NCBI GenBank assembly: GCA_025362415.1
Contig: JANYGM010000138.1
Span: 1-12,756 of the forward strand
Direction of reading: 5' to 3'
From: a bacterium
GTDB taxonomy: Bacteria > Bacteroidota > Bacteroidia > Cytophagales > Thermonemataceae
Length of the DNA stretch: 12,756 nucleotides
In this document: piece after piece, positions 1 to 5,492 of the stretch
How the letters are laid out: every line of letters begins with the position of its first letter
How positions within the stretch are numbered: the stretch's first letter is position 1
The notes under the pieces: model-generated
The model's input: the letters and a program-made list of their open reading frames with translations, nothing else
What the model was told of the DNA's origin: nothing
Database searches by the model: none
Program-made: the position numbers and the translations under genes

Positions 1-34
1 GTTGTTGGTGTCGCTACGCTAAAACACCAACAAC
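1..34 (+). repeat. 34-bp palindromic dispersed element, copy 1
   Basis: Perfect 10-bp arms GTTGTTGGTG (1-10) and CACCAACAAC (25-34) enclose the 14-nt loop TCGCTACGCTAAAA. The same unit recurs inverted at 459-499 and direct at 1987-2020, so this is a family and not a chance hairpin. A GGC follows the right arm in all three copies, read in element orientation. Here a T-run follows at 40-45, so this copy could also end a plus-strand transcript entering from outside the window. The window begins exactly at the arm, so the true left edge is not visible. Confidence 0.8.
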
Positions 35-47
35 GGCGGTTTTTTGA

Positions 48-67
48 TACATTTTGCAAAAAATGTA
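48..67. repeat. Small inverted repeat
   Basis: TACATTTT (48-55) and AAAATGTA (60-67) form an 8-bp perfect stem with loop GCAA. It lies about 80 bp upstream of the promoter of the small membrane-protein gene. No function can be assigned. Confidence 0.45.
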
Positions 68-149
68 ATTTCTTTGGTAAGTTTGATGATATTGTAAAAT
101 GTTTCAATTCCATTGCGGTGGTACATAAATAATAGCGAAAAAAAAATAT

Positions 150-181
150 TTTGCTATTAAAAGGTTTTTTCACTAACTTTG
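150..181 (+). promoter_or_regulatory. Bacteroidota-type promoter of the small membrane-protein gene
   Basis: TTTG at 150-153 and TAACTTTG at 174-181 are separated by 20 bp. This matches the primary sigma consensus of the phylum (TTTG at -33, TAnnTTTG at -7). The predicted start of transcription is near 187, giving a leader of about 29 nt before the ATG at 216. Confidence 0.75.
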
Positions 182-182
182 G

Positions 183-212
183 AAAAAATAAATAAACAAA
201 AAATAAATAAAC
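183..212 (+). repeat. 15-bp perfect tandem duplication in a 5' leader
   Basis: AAAAAATAAATAAAC occurs at 183-197 and again at 198-212, directly between the -7 element and the ATG at 216. It is A-rich and unstructured, as translation initiation regions often are in this phylum where Shine-Dalgarno sequences are scarce. It looks like a recent slippage duplication. Confidence 0.7.
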
Positions 213-215
213 AAA

Positions 216-440
216 ATGAACTCATCTAAAATTATAGGAATAGTATTAATTATTATCAGTCTATTAATTGGCTATGTAGCCTTTAGCAAAATAGCTGATA
301 ACACAAACTCAATTAAGTTATTGGGAATGAAAATAGATGCCTCAAATGAATCAGGCAAACAACAAGGTTATCTGTATTTAGGATTAGCAATTATAGTTTT
401 TTCGGGAGGAATCTATACAATTAATAAAGCTAAAAATTAA
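216..440 (+). CDS. Small two-helix membrane protein, function unknown
   Basis: The product has 74 residues. Two hydrophobic segments, about 6-24 and 51-68, flank a polar stretch of roughly 25 residues, so a helical hairpin in the inner membrane is expected. It superficially resembles short two-helix proteins of the DUF3185 type, but I cannot confirm membership. The start is supported by a canonical promoter at 150-181 and an A-rich leader ending at the ATG. It is the only plus-strand gene I accept and stands alone between inverted copies of the palindromic element (1-34 and 459-499). There are no cysteines and no catalytic motifs. It is a real gene by promoter, composition and topology, but its role is unknown. 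Confidence 0.7.
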   Translation: MNSSKIIGIVLIIISLLIGYVAFSKIADNTNSIKLLGMKIDASNESGKQQGYLYLGLAIIVFSGGIYTINKAKN

Positions 441-458
441 TTTCCTGCCATTCCTGCC

Positions 459-499
459 GTTGTTAGTGTTTTAGCGTTAGCGTTAGCGACACCAACAAC
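459..499 (-). repeat. Palindromic dispersed element, copy 2, with expanded loop
   Basis: Arms GTTGTTAGTG (459-468) and CACCAACAAC (490-499) pair with one G-T wobble. The element is in the opposite orientation to copies 1 and 3. Its loop is 21 nt instead of 14 because the 6-mer TTAGCG is present three times (471-488). Copies 1 and 3 have one full 6-mer followed by a 5-6-nt variant. Confidence 0.75.
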
Positions 500-669
500 G
501 AAGTAAAATTCAACTCAAACATAACCAAACTATCTTTATTCTCCAAAAATATTTTAATTTATTTGAAATTGTTATGTTGGTATCAAAGTTAAATCCAATA
601 TCTTTATTATTTAGATTATTTAAGAAAATAAAAAACGCACCTGCTACCATTATGCAACAGCACATAAGA

Positions 670-711
670 ATAGGCGACACCAAAAAAATGAGTTTATTGT
701 GTGTCGCCTAT
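670..711. terminator. Long-loop hairpin between convergent genes, possible terminator
   Basis: ATAGGCGACAC (670-680) and GTGTCGCCTAT (701-711) make a perfect 11-bp, GC-rich stem with a 20-nt loop. It sits about 230 bp after the plus-strand gene and 100 bp after the minus-strand DUF4920 gene, so it could stop transcripts from both sides. There is no U-run directly after the stem on either strand. The T-run lies inside the loop when read on the minus strand. A terminator role is therefore uncertain. Confidence 0.4.
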
Positions 712-808
712 CTAAAATTTCAAATTACTTAATCTTTCTGTTTTTACAATAACTTACTAATCAACATTTTACATTCGTACTTCGTACCTCTTAGTTCCTA
801 CTTCTTCC

Positions 809-1321
809 TTATCCTTTGATAATCACGCCTGTAGCCTCAAATGTAATGGCTTCTTTTGGCTTTGTGATAGCATCTATTTCAGCCTTTGTTTTCTTGGCAT
901 CTTCTGCATAATGTTTGAGTGTTGCTACATCTGTAATGGTTTTTTTAGCCATTCCTTGCATAATTACTTCTTTGCCTTCCATTCCTTCTTTTGGAACAAA
1001 AAAACCATAATCTTTAAAAGTAATTTTCATAGTTTTGCCATCTGCAAACTCTACGTCCATCCAACAACCTTTTTTCTTGCAAGTCTGAACAATTTTTGCT
1101 TTAATTTTGGTGTTGGTAGAATCCATTTTCTCCAACATTTTTGGAAGTTCTGCTGCTGCTATGGCATCATTTTCTGTTATTTTTTCACCAAAAAAAGCAA
1201 CTTTGGTAGCAGTTTCAGCAGTTTTTTCTACTTTGGTATTATCTTTTGTAGCCTGACCGCAAGAGTACAATGTAGTTGCTAGCGCAACAATAATAGAAAA
1301 TACAATATTTGATTTTTTCAT
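809..1321 (-). CDS. DUF4920 family lipoprotein
   Basis: The product has 170 residues. It begins with a lysine-containing n-region, a hydrophobic segment (about 6-17) and a lipobox L18-Y19-S20-C21, so a lipid-anchored envelope protein is expected. A low-complexity Lys/Thr/Ala linker follows (about 24-42), then a compact domain whose hallmark is the C81-x4-C86 pair leading into G85-C86-W87-M88, with the strand pattern of the DUF4920 family. The biochemical role of that family is not established. The conserved Cys pair suggests metal binding or a disulfide, which is inference. A -7 promoter element lies at 1352-1359, so it is probably transcribed separately from the ABC ATPase gene that ends 47 bp upstream. 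No clear Shine-Dalgarno precedes the ATG. Confidence 0.85.
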   Translation of the reverse strand: MKKSNIVFSIIVALATTLYSCGQATKDNTKVEKTAETATKVAFFGEKITENDAIAAAELPKMLEKMDSTNTKIKAKIVQTCKKKGCWMDVEFADGKTMKITFKDYGFFVPKEGMEGKEVIMQGMAKKTITDVATLKHYAEDAKKTKAEIDAITKPKEAITFEATGVIIKG

Positions 1322-1351
1322 TTTCTTAGATTTTAGATGTAATTACTTCTG

Positions 1352-1359
1352 CAAAAGTA
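1352..1359 (-). promoter_or_regulatory. -7 promoter element of the DUF4920 gene
   Basis: The minus strand reads TACTTTTG, a match to TAnnTTTG, about 30 nt before the ATG at 1321. No TTTG is found at the expected -33 distance, which would fall inside the 3' end of the ABC ATPase gene. Only the -7 half is supported. Confidence 0.5.
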
Positions 1360-1368
1360 CGAATTTTT

Positions 1369-1980
1369 TTAGCTAATTTTAATAATTTTCTTACAAAAAT
1401 CATATTCATTGGCATCATTAGAACAGACAATCACCAAACGCTCCGCAAGATTTTGCCTAATTTCTTCTTTGTACCAATTGATATTTTCAATATCTAGGTT
1501 GGTTGTGGGTTCATCTAGTAGCAAAATAGGGGTTTTTGAGTAAAGTGCAAGCCCCAATTTTAGGCGTTGTTTCATTCCAGAAGAAAAATTTTTGATAAAT
1601 TTATCTTCAGAATTTTCCAAACGTAGTTTTTTGATAATTTCTTTTGAGGTTTGATTTTGAGAGAATTTTTTAAATTTCTGATGAAAGTTAATTTGTTCTA
1701 ACAATGTAAATTCTTCTATAAGTTCTTGATAAGGCGCAGCAAACGACAAATAAGTATAAAAATCATCTCCTTGAATAATCTTACTATCTTGAGAATAAAT
1801 TATTTTTCCTTCTGATTGCGGAAAAAACCCTGCTAAACATTGTAAAAACGTAGATTTTCCACTTCCATTTGCGCCTGTAATAGCATAAGCTTCTCCACTA
1901 ACAAATTCATAAGAAAATCCTCTGAAAATCCATTCATAATTAAATTTTTTACCAAAGTTTTCTAAGGAAATTTTAAACAT
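1369..1980 (-). CDS. ABC-type ATPase without a membrane partner
   Basis: The 203 residues form one complete nucleotide-binding domain: Walker A G36-x4-G41-K42-S43-T44, Q-loop around Q85 (APYQEL), signature S133-S134-G135-M136-K137-Q138, Walker B 152-157 (ILLLDE) and a D-loop near 160-163. The H-loop reads C186-S187-N188-D189, so the usual switch histidine is replaced by asparagine. It is short for an importer ATPase and has no neighbouring permease gene. CcmA-type exporter ATPases are the nearest comparison by size, but the substrate is unknown. It probably acts at the inner membrane with a permease encoded elsewhere. The start ATG (1980-1978) lies 6 nt downstream of palindromic element copy 3, so the transcript would carry a hairpin just before the start. 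A five-codon mini-frame (ATG at 1987-1985, stop TAA) overlaps the start region. No clear TAnnTTTG promoter is visible upstream. Confidence 0.88.
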   Translation of the reverse strand: MFKISLENFGKKFNYEWIFRGFSYEFVSGEAYAITGANGSGKSTFLQCLAGFFPQSEGKIIYSQDSKIIQGDDFYTYLSFAAPYQELIEEFTLLEQINFHQKFKKFSQNQTSKEIIKKLRLENSEDKFIKNFSSGMKQRLKLGLALYSKTPILLLDEPTTNLDIENINWYKEEIRQNLAERLVIVCSNDANEYDFCKKIIKIS

Positions 1981-1986
1981 AAATCA

Positions 1987-2020
1987 TTTGTTGGTGTCGC
2001 TGCGCTAAAACACCAACAAA
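1987..2020 (+). repeat. 34-bp palindromic dispersed element, copy 3, before a start codon
   Basis: TTTGTTGGTG (1987-1996) and CACCAACAAA (2011-2020) are perfect arms around the 14-nt loop TCGCTGCGCTAAAA, which differs from the loop of copy 1 at one position. The outermost arm base has changed on both sides (G-C in copy 1, T-A here). That is a compensatory change, which argues that pairing is maintained. On the minus strand the hairpin ends 6 nt before the ATG of the ABC ATPase. Confidence 0.8.
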
Positions 2021-2082
2021 GGCGCAAAAGACATTTTGTGAGGTGTGAGGTGTAAATACAATCCACAAAGCAACATTATAAA

Positions 2083-2147
2083 CGTAATTTTTAATTTGTA
2101 ATTGACTTTCCCGTAATTCGTAATTTTTAATTTGTAATTGATTTTCC
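2083..2147. repeat. Direct repeat of 29 bp at the tdk 3' end
   Basis: The segments 2083-2111 and 2119-2147 are identical except for one base (C/T), at a 36-bp period. Both are built on CGTAATTTTTAATTTGTAAT. Further degenerate units (AATTCGTGATT and similar) continue to about 2195. The second copy contains the tdk stop codon (2127-2129). A 22-bp stretch, 2111-2132, is repeated exactly at 8636-8657. Confidence 0.8.
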
Positions 2148-2777
2148 TGTAATTGACTTTTCTCGTAATTCGTGATTCTTAATTCGTGATTTTTCTTGTT
2201 CTTTCATTCCTTCATTAAAGCATTTTCTACAGCGAGGTTCATAGCTTTCTTTTTCTCCCAACAAAACGGTAGTTTCTGCACTTACCAAACGGTACGAATA
2301 TGCTGCAATACGCCCACATTGCATACAAATTGCTTGCACTTTCGTAACAAATTCTGCAATGGTCATAAGTTCTGGCATTGCACCAAATGGTTTCCCTTGA
2401 AAATCCATATCTAAGCCTGCTATAATCACCCGTTTGCCGTGGTTAGCAAGTTGGGTACAAACTTCAACTATCTGATTATCAAAAAATTGTGCCTCATCAA
2501 TTCCTACAACATCACAATCTCCTGCCAACATATAAATCTCTGACGAGCTTTGCACAGGTGTAGAGCGTATGGCGTTTGCGTTGTGAGAAACCACATTTAC
2601 CTCATCATAGCGAGTATCTATGCTAGGTTTGAATATTTCTACTTTTTGCTTTGCAATTTTTGCCCTATTCATACGGCGGATAAGTTCTTCTGTTTTTCCA
2701 GAAAACATAGAGCCACAAACGACTTCTATCCAGCCGACTTTGTTCTCCAATTGGTTTAAATGCGGTTCTACAAACAT
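2127..2777 (-). CDS. tdk: Thymidine kinase, type II
   Basis: This cytosolic salvage enzyme phosphorylates thymidine to dTMP with ATP (EC 2.7.1.21). The product has 216 residues from the ATG at 2777. The P-loop is G22-SMFSGK-T29, the Walker B/catalytic motif is D94-E95-A96-Q97 with E95 as the expected general base, and the lasso/zinc region carries C151-x2-C154 and C183-x2-C186. Y179 lies just before the second Cys pair. These are the marks of the tetrameric TK1-like family. The frame stays open for 34 more codons upstream, but that part comes from a 14-bp satellite and lacks family similarity, so I chose the internal Met shortly before the conserved GWIEVVCG. After C186 a polar tail of about 30 residues is encoded largely by an AT-rich repeat and is probably dispensable. 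No clear promoter is visible. Confidence 0.96.
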   Translation of the reverse strand: MFVEPHLNQLENKVGWIEVVCGSMFSGKTEELIRRMNRAKIAKQKVEIFKPSIDTRYDEVNVVSHNANAIRSTPVQSSSEIYMLAGDCDVVGIDEAQFFDNQIVEVCTQLANHGKRVIIAGLDMDFQGKPFGAMPELMTIAEFVTKVQAICMQCGRIAAYSYRLVSAETTVLLGEKESYEPRCRKCFNEGMKEQEKSRIKNHELREKSITGKSITN

Positions 2778-2780
2778 TTT

Positions 2781-2808
2781 TTGATGTATGATATTTGATG
2801 TATGATGT
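2781..2808 (+). repeat. 14-bp satellite upstream of tdk (left member of inverted pair)
   Basis: TTGATGTATGATAT starts at 2781 and again, as TTGATGTATGATGT, at 2795. Related units occur in the opposite orientation at 2982-3010. The repeat ends 3 nt before the chosen tdk ATG, so it forms the end of the tdk leader. Confidence 0.7.
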
Positions 2809-2981
2809 ACACTTCGGAAAGTGCTTTTGGGATAAAATAAGATTTTAGTGTATATGGTAAGTAAGAGGATTTTCAACAAAAATTACGCTTGTTGCCCCTA
2901 AATCCCCAAAGGGACTTTAATACAAAATCTTAAAACCACCTTCGTATGTGTATGTATTGTTTGACGAAAAATAATGTATTT

Positions 2982-3010
2982 TATATCATACATCATATAT
3001 CACACATCAC
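2982..3010 (-). repeat. 14-bp satellite downstream of the HAMP-GAF gene (right member)
   Basis: Read on the minus strand this is TGATGTGTGATATA followed by TGATGTATGATATA. It is the same 14-bp unit as at 2781-2808 but inverted. The two arrays bracket a stretch of about 175 bp with no gene, which includes the small stem TCCC-CAAA-GGGA near 2903-2914. Confidence 0.65.
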
Positions 3011-3020
3011 TATATCAAGT

Positions 3021-4529
3021 TTAGTTTCTTCTACTTATTCTTTTGTCCATTTCTTCATTTTCTTGTGCCATTTTTCTGCTTTTTTCTGCTTTTTTGATGG
3101 TATTGATAGCAACAGAAATGGCATCTACTACTCGTTGTACAAATGTGAGGCGGTAACGTGGAATATCTTTTAATGAAAGTAATTCTAACACACCAATAGT
3201 GCCTTCTGTAGTTTCTAATGGTACAATAAGTACATTTTTGGGACGAGTTGAGCCAAGTGCAGAGGTTACTTTTTCGTAAGTATCAGGTACATCACTAATA
3301 TAAATCATCTCGGCATCTCTGAAAGCTTGTCCTATTTGTCCTTCTCCTATTTCTATTTTTTTCTCCAAAAATTTCTTTTTATTCATTGCATAAGCTGCTT
3401 TTGCCTCTAAATAGTGGTCTGCTTTATTGGGTTTATCATCATTGATAATAAAAACCGCACCTTGCGTTGCCTCCAAATAATTCACTAAATTAGAAATAAC
3501 ATTGTAACAAAAAATCTCTATTGTATCACTAGGATTGATACGCAAAACATCTGCAAATTTTGCAAGTCCCGCATTTGACCAACGGTCTTGCCTGTCTTTT
3601 TCTGCTATTTTTCGTAGCTGGTCACGCATTATTTGCAATGCACCTACAATACTTTCCTTTCCTTGATTTTCGTCTGTAATGCCTTTGTAGGCTACATCTA
3701 AATTTCCTTGTCCAATTTCCCTAGAAAACTCTGTTGCATTTTTCAAAATATTAGCCAAATCATTGACATTTTGAGCAATATAGCCAATTTCACTTCTAGA
3801 AGTTTCTAGCATTTGTTCGCTCAAATTACCTTTTGCAAGCTCACGAGAACTCCTAGAAATAGTGTTAATAGGATTTAAAAAAAGATTTCTAACGGCATAA
3901 TAAATGCCTCCCATTACCAAAAGAACCAAAGTTGCTACAAACAATAGCGCAAGATTTAGGTTATTGCGTTTTGTTTCTAAAAACTCGTTATATTCTGTTA
4001 CTAATTTTTCATTCTTCTGCAAAAAATCAATGTATTTTTTATTCACCCATTGCAAATCTTTGGTATCAGAAATACTGTCTTTTAGGCTAAGTTCTGCTCT
4101 ATTAAGGCGTATATTAAGGTCACGTAAATCTTTGTCATATTCTTTCCAATCTTTTTGAAGTTCTATAAGTGTGGCTAAACGTTCATCTGTGGCTGGTGCA
4201 ACATTTATTTTCATATTTCGTTCTTCCATATCTTTTGCGCCATTGTGCAACAAAAAACGGATTTTTTCGTATTTAGCACGCACTTGCGCCAAATCAACCG
4301 TTTCTTTTTGCATATCCAAACCCACATCAGCACATCTAATCAAGATTTTTGTAGAAAAATGTATCTGATTAGCCAATTCTTTGAGTTCTACACTTTTTTT
4401 AGCCGCATTGACATCAGCAGGAGAAATACTAAGAAATTGCGCTACTAAGTAGTTTAGTGTGAGCAAAACCACCAATGCAATAGCAAAAGCGTAGGCAATG
4501 TTCCGTATTTTTATATCATTTATTTTCAT
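3021..4529 (-). CDS. Membrane-anchored HAMP-GAF sensor-like protein without an output domain
   Basis: The product has 502 residues. TM1 spans about 11-33. A helical periplasmic region of about 155 residues follows, like the four-helix sensor modules of chemoreceptors and histidine kinases. TM2 spans about 190-213 and leads into a HAMP domain (about 214-265, with P220 in the usual position). A second HAMP-like helical repeat (about 263-310) and a GAF domain (about 333-478) follow. The last 24 residues are charged coiled coil ending DKRISRRN. No kinase, cyclase, phosphatase or methyl-accepting signalling tip is present, so it may signal through a partner or be a receptor stripped of its output. 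Its ATG (4529-4527) overlaps the rnhA stop as ATGA, so translation should be coupled. The GAF ligand is unknown. Confidence 0.85.
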   Translation of the reverse strand: MKINDIKIRNIAYAFAIALVVLLTLNYLVAQFLSISPADVNAAKKSVELKELANQIHFSTKILIRCADVGLDMQKETVDLAQVRAKYEKIRFLLHNGAKDMEERNMKINVAPATDERLATLIELQKDWKEYDKDLRDLNIRLNRAELSLKDSISDTKDLQWVNKKYIDFLQKNEKLVTEYNEFLETKRNNLNLALLFVATLVLLVMGGIYYAVRNLFLNPINTISRSSRELAKGNLSEQMLETSRSEIGYIAQNVNDLANILKNATEFSREIGQGNLDVAYKGITDENQGKESIVGALQIMRDQLRKIAEKDRQDRWSNAGLAKFADVLRINPSDTIEIFCYNVISNLVNYLEATQGAVFIINDDKPNKADHYLEAKAAYAMNKKKFLEKKIEIGEGQIGQAFRDAEMIYISDVPDTYEKVTSALGSTRPKNVLIVPLETTEGTIGVLELLSLKDIPRYRLTFVQRVVDAISVAINTIKKAEKSRKMAQENEEMDKRISRRN

Positions 4530-5029
4530 ATTTTTGATACTATTTTTGATATAGTTTTATCATTTTCTTTTTCATAAAACTCATCTACAAGAAGCTCTGA
4601 CTGATTTTTATTTTTGGCAGCGGAAGTGGCAAGTACATCACAACGCTCATTTTCTGGGTTTCCTGCGTGTCCTTTTACCCACGTATAGGTTACGCTATGT
4701 TTTTTATTGATATTTAGAAATCTGCGCCACAAATCTTCATTTTTTTTGCCTACAAAACCTTTTTTAAGCCACCCAAACACCCATTTTTTGTTGATGGCAT
4801 CAATGACATATTTAGAATCTGAATAAACAGTTGCCAAAGAATTATCATTTTTAAGTGTTTCTAAAGCTACAATAACTGCTAAAAGCTCCATTCTGTTGTT
4901 TGTGGTATGCTTATAGCCTTTAGAAATTTCTTTGCGAAATTTCTCAAAAGTCATCACTATTCCATAACCGCCAGCACCAGGATTGCCTATGGCTGCCCCA
5001 TCTGTATAAATTGTAATCATTTTAATCAA
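4526..5029 (-). CDS. rnhA: Ribonuclease HI
   Basis: This cytosolic endonuclease cuts the RNA strand of RNA-DNA hybrids (EC 3.1.26.4). The product has 167 residues. The metal-binding carboxylates D10 (YTDGAA), E48 (NNRMELLA) and D71 (YSDSKY), the catalytic H121 (KGHAGNPENE) and D131 (CDVLA) are all present, at almost the same positions as in the Escherichia coli enzyme. The basic handle region near W83-K95 is also recognisable. A second Met at residue 4 is a possible alternative start. The C-terminal ~25 residues are extra compared with short homologues. A canonical promoter (5075-5105) precedes it, and its stop overlaps the start of the HAMP-GAF gene, forming a two-gene operon. Confidence 0.96.
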   Translation of the reverse strand: MIKMITIYTDGAAIGNPGAGGYGIVMTFEKFRKEISKGYKHTTNNRMELLAVIVALETLKNDNSLATVYSDSKYVIDAINKKWVFGWLKKGFVGKKNEDLWRRFLNINKKHSVTYTWVKGHAGNPENERCDVLATSAAKNKNQSELLVDEFYEKENDKTISKIVSKI

Positions 5030-5051
5030 TGATGATTGATAAATAAGGAAA

Positions 5052-5174
5052 ATTACTAGCCATTTTTACTGTCGCAAATATATACAAAACTACGTTATTA
5101 TCAAATAAATAGCCATTTATTTCTTGTTGTATGGCATCAACACAAAGTAGTGACAGTATTTTTTGGCTAGTAAT
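5052..5174. repeat. 123-bp imperfect palindrome over the rnhA promoter
   Basis: The outer arms are 5052-5073 (ATTACTAGCCA...ACTGTC) and 5152-5174 (GACAGT...TGGCTAGTAAT). They match over 11 bp and over 6 bp, with an A/T-run of slightly different length between. At the same centre lies an inner hairpin, AAATAAAT (5103-5110) and ATTTATTT (5115-5122), with loop AGCC. The left arm falls at the predicted transcription start of rnhA and the inner hairpin covers the -33 element. It could be a MITE-like remnant that supplied the promoter, or a looping operator. Confidence 0.6.
5075..5105 (-). promoter_or_regulatory. Bacteroidota-type promoter of rnhA and the HAMP-GAF gene
   Basis: On the minus strand TTTG (5105-5102) is followed after 19 bp by TATATTTG (5082-5075), a full match to the phylum consensus. 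Transcription should begin near 5069, about 40 nt before the rnhA ATG. It lies inside the 123-bp imperfect palindrome. Confidence 0.75.
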
Positions 5175-5302
5175 GTATTATAAATAACTTCCCACTAAAA
5201 CTTCTAGAAAGTCGGAAAATTTTGAGAATTTATGCCAAAAAACGCTTATTTATTTTTTGAAATTAGTATGTTAATTTCCAGTACGTTACTTAACTAAAGA
5301 AA

Positions 5303-5401
5303 ATGAAGAAGAAAACGAGATTTTTGATAACAATTTATGATAACTCAGAAGAGAAAAACATCATTAAATTAGATTTGGTAATAAATGACTTTTTAGACTA
5401 A
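5303..5401 (+). CDS. Possible 32-residue small protein or gene remnant
   Basis: ATG at 5303 and TAA at 5399-5401 frame 32 codons. The product starts MKKKTRFLITIYDN, has a strand-like hydrophobic core and an acidic, helical-looking second half. An A-rich AAAGAAA precedes the ATG. No TAnnTTTG promoter is seen upstream, and the frame is short enough to occur by chance, so this is a weak call. It could be the remaining end of a lost gene. Confidence 0.22.
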   Translation: MKKKTRFLITIYDNSEEKNIIKLDLVINDFLD

Positions 5402-5453
5402 AACCAAAAGTGCTATTTTTACGCAAAAAATAGAAAAATCTACCCTAACAAAA

Positions 5454-5478
5454 AAGACTTCACACTAAGCAAAGTCTT
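5454..5478 (-). terminator. Rho-independent terminator of the amidohydrolase gene
   Basis: On the minus strand AAGACTT (5478-5472), an 11-nt loop and AAGTCTT (5460-5454) are followed by TTTTGTT. The stem can be extended over the A/T flanks with one mismatch. It starts 15 bp after the stop codon. Confidence 0.75.
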
Positions 5479-5492
5479 CTTTAAATGTTGTT

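Larger units (their letters stand above)
441..808. other. Gene-free stretch between convergent genes
   Basis: This stretch contains palindromic element copy 2 (459-499), an 11-bp-stem hairpin (670-711) and a short TTCGTAC duplication near 773-787. The rest (500-669 and 712-772) is AT-rich with no convincing reading frame, promoter or RNA gene. Confidence 0.6.
5030..5492. other. Gene-poor intergenic stretch between rnhA and the amidohydrolase gene
   Basis: From low to high coordinates it holds the imperfect palindrome with the rnhA promoter (5052-5174), a featureless AT-rich part (5175-5300), a possible 32-residue plus-strand frame (5303-5401), a CTATTTTT/AAAAATAG hairpin near 5413-5432 and the amidohydrolase terminator (5454-5478). 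Confidence 0.6.

Noticed and set aside
911..1282. Long plus-strand frame opposite the DUF4920 gene
   Set aside because: It is a Phe/Cys/His-rich antisense shadow of a well-supported lipoprotein gene. The same holds for the other plus-strand frames opposite the minus-strand genes between 2196 and 11730.
2778..2879. 34-residue N-terminal extension of thymidine kinase
   Set aside because: It runs through the 14-bp satellite and has no thymidine kinase similarity; the conserved part starts just after the Met at 2777.
2880..3020. Riboswitch or small RNA before tdk
   Set aside because: Only a 4-bp stem (TCCC/GGGA) and satellite repeats are visible; there is no recognisable aptamer motif.
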